Below, piece by piece: positions 57,501 to 64,000 of a DNA stretch of 64,000 bases. A program made the translations under genes and the position numbers. The DNA is from Gorsachius magnificus (lineage: Eukaryota > Chordata > Aves > Pelecaniformes > Ardeidae). Positions within the stretch are counted from its first letter, which is position 1. The number at the start of each line of letters is the position of its first letter. The notes beneath the pieces are model-generated. The model ran no database searches, had not been told where the DNA came from, and saw nothing but the letters and a program-made list of their open reading frames with translations. The DNA is taken from contig CM067081.1 of assembly GCA_034008185.1 (NCBI GenBank), positions 147,652,258 to 147,716,257 on the forward strand. The letters are read 5' to 3'.

Positions 57501-57987
57501 TCACTTTTTATAGTAGAGCTAAATCTTGATGTGCAAGAAAAAGAAGTGCTCATATGTTTCATAGTGACAGAGCAGAATACAGCCCTGGAGGAGAAACAAG
57601 TGGCTGCTGAGGCCCAGTGTGGGTGGTGACCGGCTGAAGTCTCAGTTTCGTGCAGTTTATCAACAGTTTGACTTCTTCAGAGGGGCTTGGACTTCCAGGT
57701 TGGGGGTTTGGGAGATGAGATGGTCCTACTGGCCTGTGCGGTCCAGCATGTTGTGCCGCACAGCGGTGAGCAGCGTAGAGCAGCTAAGCACGAAATCTTC
57801 CCGGGGAAAGTATTTACTGACTTTTTTGGAGAGGTTGGATGCACAGAGCGTAAGACTTTATGTCCCATAGGATTCTCTGAGTATTTTAAGCTGTACTTTT
57901 ATAACTCTAAAAGTTCTTACTGTCCAAAGAGATCTCCGTTCCCTTTTTAAAAGTCATCTAAAGATCTTGATTTTGGAGACAGCTGCT

Positions 57988-58130
57988 TTGTCTCTTTGCC
58001 TCAGTTTTCCTTTTATAAACCAGAAAATGTATCTGTCTCTCAGGAATTCTGTGAGGCTTAATTAGCAAATGTTTATACAGCCTTTTGAAGATATAAAGCA
58101 CCATATAAATGCTAAGTAGTATTATTATTA
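57988..58130 (+). repeat. Ancient MIR/L2-type SINE/LINE tail
   Basis: 'ctctttgcctcagttttcc' (57992-58010), 'gtgaggcttaattagcaaat' (58051-58070), 'agcaccatataaatgctaag' (58098-58117) and a closing ATT-ATT-ATT follow exactly the order of the old amniote MIR/L2-type 3' tail. Plus orientation, strongly diverged, probably older than birds. Confidence 0.65.
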
Positions 58131-58342
58131 CCACCAGGTGCTTTGTTGTAATTGCAGTAATAAAAGTCTCAGTGCTGGTGGTTGTATTCTCGTTGTTCTA
58201 GGTACAGTTTTCATGAACACCAGAGACGGTGAGGGTGGTGGTAGAAGCGATGGTGCAGACTATACCAAGGTACAATGTATGGGAGAGTTGAGATGAGAGA
58301 AGATGTGCTTCCAGCTATGAAATCTTTGCAAAGGACTTCTTT

Positions 58343-58358
58343 AAAAAAAAAAAAAAAA
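58343..58358 (+). repeat. A16 homopolymer
   Basis: Sixteen A in a row. No retroposed gene or SINE body is recognised immediately upstream, so it does not look like a recent poly(A) tail. Confidence 0.85.
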
Positions 58359-61180
58359 GTCCATAACTGGGAAAGAATAAAACCTCTTCTGCAGTATGCC
58401 AGCGTTTACGAGTCACAGGGCTAACCAGGGAGTGGCCTATGCTGTGCAGTGTTGCCCCTGGTTAGGAATGAGCTGGCAGCAGTTTGCATTCGTGGCATTG
58501 GCATGTAAAAGAAGGGATCTTTTGGAGATGATTGATAATTGGTAGTACAGGAAAAGAGATGTGGTATAAATCACAATTAGCCTTTAGGATTTTTTTTTTT
58601 GGTCTACTTTTGTAAAACATCCATGACTTAATGCTGAGCTATTTTTATTAATGTTCTTGCGCTTATCTCACATAACCAGCTTGTTAAAAGAGGATATGAA
58701 TACTTTTTAAGCCTCTGACTTATAAATTGTGAGAAAGAGAAAAGAAGATTGATTCCACCAGGCTTGAAGGTAGATTCATTTCTCTTCTAGTTAGCAAAAT
58801 GAGAGTGGGGGGAAAAATTAAACTGAAGACTTAGTGGGCCAATCAGTTTTGCCCAGGAAGAAAATAATTAGAATTAGCTCCAACGTACAATTTAATTGTA
58901 AAACTTTAACCTAAAGGAAAATAAATGCAGGGGAATTCTGTTTTGGTAAATTGATGATAGTATCTCCAAGTCATTTCTGCCTGGAGTAGTAAGGGTAAAA
59001 AAACCCCAAAAGTAATAACAAATGAACACTGAGGGGGAACAATTATTTTGCTAACGTCTCCTGAGGATCTGAGGGGGTTACTCGGTCACGTTATAAGAAT
59101 ATTGTGCTGCTGGAATGTTGGAGAAGATTGATAATAATTATGCTTTGAAGAAAACTTCTCCGTTCTTTTTACTGTAAACATCTGAGATAAGTGGCAAAGT
59201 TTGGAAGAACGCAACACCTTCTGTGATGTCTTTCAGCATTCTTAACTGCTCATTATGAGATCTTGATTTTAATATTGTTGTTAGACATTTCTGGTGATTT
59301 TTAGGGGTTTCTAATTTACTAAGTCAGGTTAAACCAAAACTGTTTCTAACAGTATCTTAATATCTAGTATAATGCTTATTTAAATTGGTAGGGATGTTTC
59401 CTAATAGCTTCTGGATCAGTTCTAATTATGAAGACCTGAACCAGTTAACACATTAGAGAAACTGCACGAATCTTGATCATGGGCAGTGTGATTTCATAGT
59501 GGCTGCACTGCAAGGACTTCTGAACCAGAAATGATGCAAAGCAGGGAACTGATTCAGTCCTTTGTGATTTATGTTTAAGCAAATTTTCAGACAACTTTGA
59601 GCATCCTTAAACAGCAAGAAGAAAAGGCATCAACCTTCTTTTTTTATTCTTTTTTTAATTTTAGGGAAATCCTATTTTAAAAACAACCATGAAGTACAGC
59701 CACGAAGTCCTTACACATAGGAATAGAAGCCATTTAAACACACAGAGGTAGGCAATATAACCCTGAGGCCCATGTGGAGATGTCCCAAATGCTGGAAAAT
59801 GCTGCTTTAGCTGCCCAAAATATTTTCAGTAGCAAAGCAGAAGACAATTCATAGCATTGTATTAAAGCTGCTCTCTCTTTGTTGTGTGACACTGGTGACA
59901 CCTCGTTTTGAATAAAAGTCTCTGTTTTCTTGAGGGCTGTAGGAAAGAGCAACTCTTTTACGCTCCCTGCATACAGCGGTACAGAAATTTGATAGGAATT
60001 TCTTTTTCTGTTATCCTAGACTGTAACATATAGTAGTATAATAGCTATCTTTTGAAGTACAGAAAATCTGCCTAAGGGGCCATCATTTTAAAGTATAATA
60101 TGAAATGCTGTTTTAATAAGGTTTGCTCCTTGCACATTTTAAGTGCAAGGAAATGCATGTCTTGAAACCTTGCTAATCCTTCATTTGCACAAAGTATTTG
60201 GCTTGTTCCCTAACTGTCACAGAATTAATGGTGTGCTTCAATGAGATCTTGCATTACTAGGCTGTAATTATTTTTATAAGAGATTCTACGCTGTATTTGA
60301 TGGTGTTTTATGAATTATCATAATAAATAAAATGAAATTGCTGTTGTCAAAACATAGGAGCAAAGTAATCTGATTTCTATTGTTGGTGCACTCGCTGGCT
60401 CATGAAATGATTTCCAGTGGACTTCCAGGCCGTGCATACAGGTTGGTGAGGTTTGCTGTGTTGTCTTGTTTTGCTTGTGCTTGTGACAAGTTAAACAACG
60501 GTGTAGCTGACAAGAAACAACTCCGTTGACGAGATGACAGCAGGGTTCTCCTGTGCTTCCTCCCTTGGCCTTGTACTTGAAAAGGGGGCAAGAAGGCAGT
60601 GCATATATTGGTTCACTTAATGAATTCAGGTTCTCATCTGAACCATGATGGTGTGACCTCTGGTAATTATTGTATGGTAACAGGCTTTGAATTAAGTTAT
60701 TCAGAGGAGTGCCTACAGCAGAGATGTCAGGACAGTGCAGGCGTATCCAAGCTGATTTTAATTGTCCTCTCCCAGTACCAGAAACAGGTTACGGTTGCAT
60801 GGGACACGGTGGACTCCATGCCTCTTGGCTGAGGACAGATGTCCTTGCTGCCATGCCTAGAGTGGGTCCAGTACCCGAACTGGGGTATGGTGTCTGCCCC
60901 GTAGACACATCCTCCATCTGCCCACTTTTCTGGAGATCCGCACCTAGCTTAAGCGGACTATATAGAAGATGGTACATACTGTTTGCTTTTCAGATGGATA
61001 GAGGCAGTGGGATAAAACTTCAATTTCAGAATATCCACCTAGGATTTTCCCTTTGGTTTATTACAAATATTAATATGGTCGTAGCTCCTCTGGATCTTAG
61101 CTAGTGGCTGGCGGCTTGTTGTACTAGGCACTCAATTTCAAGAGAATTTCATTATTTAAACATTGTGTCTATTTTTAAGT

Positions 61181-61255
61181 CAGAAAATCTATAAAACCTG
61201 TTTAAAGCCATGAAGGATCATTACATCATCTAGTTTGACCTCCAGAGTGTATGAA
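61181..61255 (-). repeat. Ancient CR1/L3-type 3' tail
   Basis: 'tttaaagccatgaaggatca' (61201-61220) and 'catcatctagtttgacctcc' (61224-61243) match the reverse-oriented 3' end of old amniote CR1 elements ('...AAGCCAGAAGGGACCAT...ATCATCTAGTCTGACCTCC'). Short and diverged. Confidence 0.6.
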
Positions 61256-63380
61256 GTAGGAGAGTTTCTGCCCTTCTATTTCTGGTAGAAAAGTAGAAAA
61301 CAAGATTTCTTGTCCGTCCTCTCTGTCCATGATTGACACAATAATTTAAACTGCCTGCCTCGCCTCTGGCAAACACTGGCACTTTTCACTAAGTTCATTA
61401 GTGAATTTTTAGTGGTTCTGTGTTTGAATTGTGTGGTGCTACCCTCTAGATACTGTTGTTTGTGTTTATATATACACTTTTGGCACACAGCAAATGCAGT
61501 ACAGATTTCCTCCTCTGCATATAGACCTCTTCCCCCAAACCTCATAGGCTAAAAGTAGATCATCCTAGAGTCTGTACTTTGTTCTCTTCATTCTTCACTG
61601 TATAAATTGTATAAATTCAAATCACTCTTTGAACGACTATATACTTTTCTGCATAATCATTTTTGGCTCCCCTGGCAGACTGAAACACTTGGCTGCAAAC
61701 CAGTTTCTAAGAGTTAAAGGCTGTATTACCCTGTGAGAGAAACCCATGGAAGTGTTGGGGAGGTTCTTGTATAGGTTCACCTTAACATTTGAGAGGCTTT
61801 CTAACTCCTAGACCACAGAGGTGATCTTGCAGAGCGACTAGGATGTCCGGAAACATGATGTGCTAGTACTCCCAATAATGCCAGCAAGGACACTTTTGCT
61901 CCATGGCCACATCTCTCTTATGGCTGCTACTGAACAAGATTTGCAGATGTCACTTCAGGCAATTTAGTAAATTGAATCCACAAGACTGTGTGGAATGTGT
62001 CACAAGTGATGCAAGTCCTCCTTGGTCCTAAAACCTCCTTCACAGAGCTTTAGTGCAGTGACTTCCTTAGGACATAAAGAAAAATGCATAGTAATTTTAC
62101 AGATGACCTTGCTCTTTACACTCTCCCTGCATGCCTCCCCTACATGGGACTCTTGCTTCCAGTAATGAGGAAATGTTCTGAGGTAGTGTTGTTGCCATGA
62201 TGACATAAAATAACAGAGATTTCCAGATAAGCCCCTGTTCTTATCCTGTGATCCCTTCAGGGATCAACTGACCTTAGAAATGGTGCAGGTATGGAGCTTG
62301 GGGTCACTTTTGTTGTACAGAAACCTTTTCTTCATTGGTGTTGGGAAGGTGGTGTTGCACTCACTGATTAGAAAACATATGTGATTAGCATTCTCTGTCT
62401 CATTGTGCACTCTCCACTCCGGACACATATTCCCCCTAGAGCTTCTAGAAATGCACTGAGTCATTGCTCTGGCAGATTTAAAAAAACAAAAAAAAAGGCA
62501 AGGCTTTTGCCCTCTCTCGCTTTTTCTCATTTATGCCTTTAAGACAATTCTGCGTGGATAGCTTTTTTCAGTTTCTTTCCAATTTTACAATAGCTGTGTA
62601 TTTTGTTTTTCTCTAGATCTAGTGTCTTGCCTAGGAAAACCACATCTGGTAATGTACATATGTCTTCAGCAGTTGATGTGTTCCAGACAACGATACAATT
62701 CATGTACTGTGAATCTGATGGAGCGTAGGCTCTGATATATGGTAGTACTCAAAAGTTTGTGGCTTAACAAAAAGTATTCTCGCCCTTCACTGGATGTAGT
62801 GAACGGAAATCTTTGGTTTCAAAACTTACTGCCAATCACCTAAGACCTGCCTTACCCGTTTGAAGGTGTTCTTCAACGCTGTTGGAAACCTTCACTGACA
62901 AAGCTTGGTAGCGGTGTTCATGAAGGAGTTGCCCTCAACTGCAGGGGAGAGGGTTGATCCAGGATCAGAATCTTGATCTATAAAAACTTATTTGTTCCAC
63001 TGACAGTAATGGGACAACTTCTCTGTCTGCCTGTTGTTTAACTTAAATGCTGGTGAGATTGAGGCCCAAAATCTCAAATTAAAAAATCAACAACCCGCAA
63101 CAAAAAAACAAACCCCAAGGAAATTTCTATATTTGCTGTATTAATAGAAACTTAGATCATTTGGAACCAATTTAAAAGTATTTGTCACCATTCTTGTTAT
63201 TTTTTTTTGTGTATTCATCTTGGTGTGAGACACATCTTTTGTTTGAAGTGCGTACTATTTTAAACGAGCATTATGTTTTCATGAAAACTGCTGGGCAGTG
63301 TCTAACTCCAGACATAAAAGCAAATAAACTAAGAAAAAACCCTCTGTTTATCTGAGATGAAAGGGGTTTTTTTTAGGAAA

Positions 63381-63393
63381 GAGAGAGAGAGAG
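63381..63393 (+). repeat. Short GA microsatellite
   Basis: (GA)6G following a T8 run; no other feature nearby. Confidence 0.8.
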
Positions 63394-64000
63394 GATTTAA
63401 AACTACCTAATGGTCTCCCTTGTCTCTCTTTAATGTTCCTTAATGTTCTGCTGCAGTCCTCAGGAATTACTCCATCTCATTGGTATGTCACTGGGGTATG
63501 AACTACAAAGAGGTCTTAAAATGCTACCATCTTTAGACTATATAGTGAAGAGAGGCTCAAAGTGCTGCAATACATTCTTTCCTATAGGTTGACTCTGATT
63601 TTACTCTGTTGAGCTCTATGTTTCAGATGAGAGGTGGAAAGTCAGAGATCGATGTGAGTGTTTAATGACAAACAATGGGGTTTTTTTTTTGATTTCCAGC
63701 ACCCTGGTGAAGTAAACATGAGGATTAACATCTTGGGTTTGGGGCTGTTCATTTTATAAATGGCTAAGATCTTTCACATGCAAGGCTGCCTATTTAGAAT
63801 TTCTGAAGCTAATGAGTAAAATACAGCAGCTCACCAGTTTTGCTATTCAGTAAAAAACAAAATTAAACAAGTTTTACTGTAAATTTGTCTAAGCTCTTCT
63901 CCATTGAAATAATCACAGTTTCCAGTTGCTTGCTAGGCTGAAAATCAGCTGTCATGATTTCAGTGTTGGCACCACAGAGGTAGGTCGTACCCTTACCACT

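Larger units (their letters stand above)
49606..64000 (+). other. EPS8: Putative EPS8 intron 1 (continues past the window)
   Basis: From the donor at 49606 to the end I see no exon with recognisable EPS8 sequence (PTB, SH3 or SAM domain regions). The stretch contains one CR1 fragment (53699-54560), ancient repeat remnants at 58.0 and 61.2 kb, homopolymers and otherwise unremarkable AT-rich sequence. Large first introns are common for EPS8. Called an intron only on the strength of the promoter inference. Confidence 0.45.

Noticed and set aside
58343..58358. A16 run as the tail of a processed pseudogene
   Set aside because: The upstream 300 bp contain only an ancient MIR/L2-type tail and unremarkable sequence, with no retrocopied coding sequence or target-site duplication evident.
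49606..64000. EPS8 coding exons
   Set aside because: I looked for a start exon and for PTB, SH3 and SAM sequence on plus and saw none; they presumably lie beyond the window.
1..64000. CRISPR arrays, operons, attachment sites or other prokaryotic or phage systems
   Set aside because: The DNA is vertebrate: spliced gene, CR1 LINEs, CpG islands. No direct-repeat/spacer array or densely packed coding is present.

Overview
The window is nuclear DNA of a sauropsid, almost certainly a bird. It carries a compact intron-containing gene whose 350-residue product is recognisable as STRAP, and many CR1 LINE fragments with the avian ATTCTATG-type 3' tail. There are no prokaryotic features: no operons, no CRISPR arrays and no dense coding. 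The species cannot be named from the sequence.

Layout. Positions 1-1416 are intergenic, with one decayed CR1 tail. Positions 1417-9370 hold STRAP on the minus strand. All ten coding exons can be placed with GT-AG junctions, and together they give exactly 1053 nt (350 codons plus stop). The start codon lies in a CpG island (about 8690-9713). A young CR1 copy (9714 to about 11105) sits 344 bp upstream of that ATG, apparently inside the former flank of the island. Positions 11.1-48.9 kb are a gene-poor, AT-rich spacer. It holds CR1 copies of different ages (12.1, 16.6-17.7, 33.0-33.7, 38.4 and 39.0-41.4 kb), worn MIR/L2-type repeat tails, homopolymers and G-quadruplex motifs. A second strong CpG island (48,960-50,060) ends a candidate noncoding exon at a good splice donor (49605/49606). 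From gene-order knowledge (EPS8 lies next to STRAP, head to head) I infer that this is the EPS8 promoter and 5'-UTR exon on the plus strand. The rest of the window (49,606-64,000) would then be EPS8 intron 1. No EPS8 coding exon is visible.

Working together. The picture is a divergent gene pair, STRAP (minus) and probably EPS8 (plus), each driven by a TATA-less CpG-island promoter, separated by about 40 kb of repeat-bearing spacer. I found no convincing new genetic system. The observations most worth a second look are small-scale. They are a C21 homopolymer inside the polypyrimidine tract of a STRAP splice acceptor, two successive NAGNAG acceptors in the STRAP tail, a CR1 insertion splitting the STRAP CpG island, near-identical inverted CR1 copies that share the same 5-nt frameshifting deletion, and a GGGGCT hexanucleotide array in the presumed EPS8 promoter.
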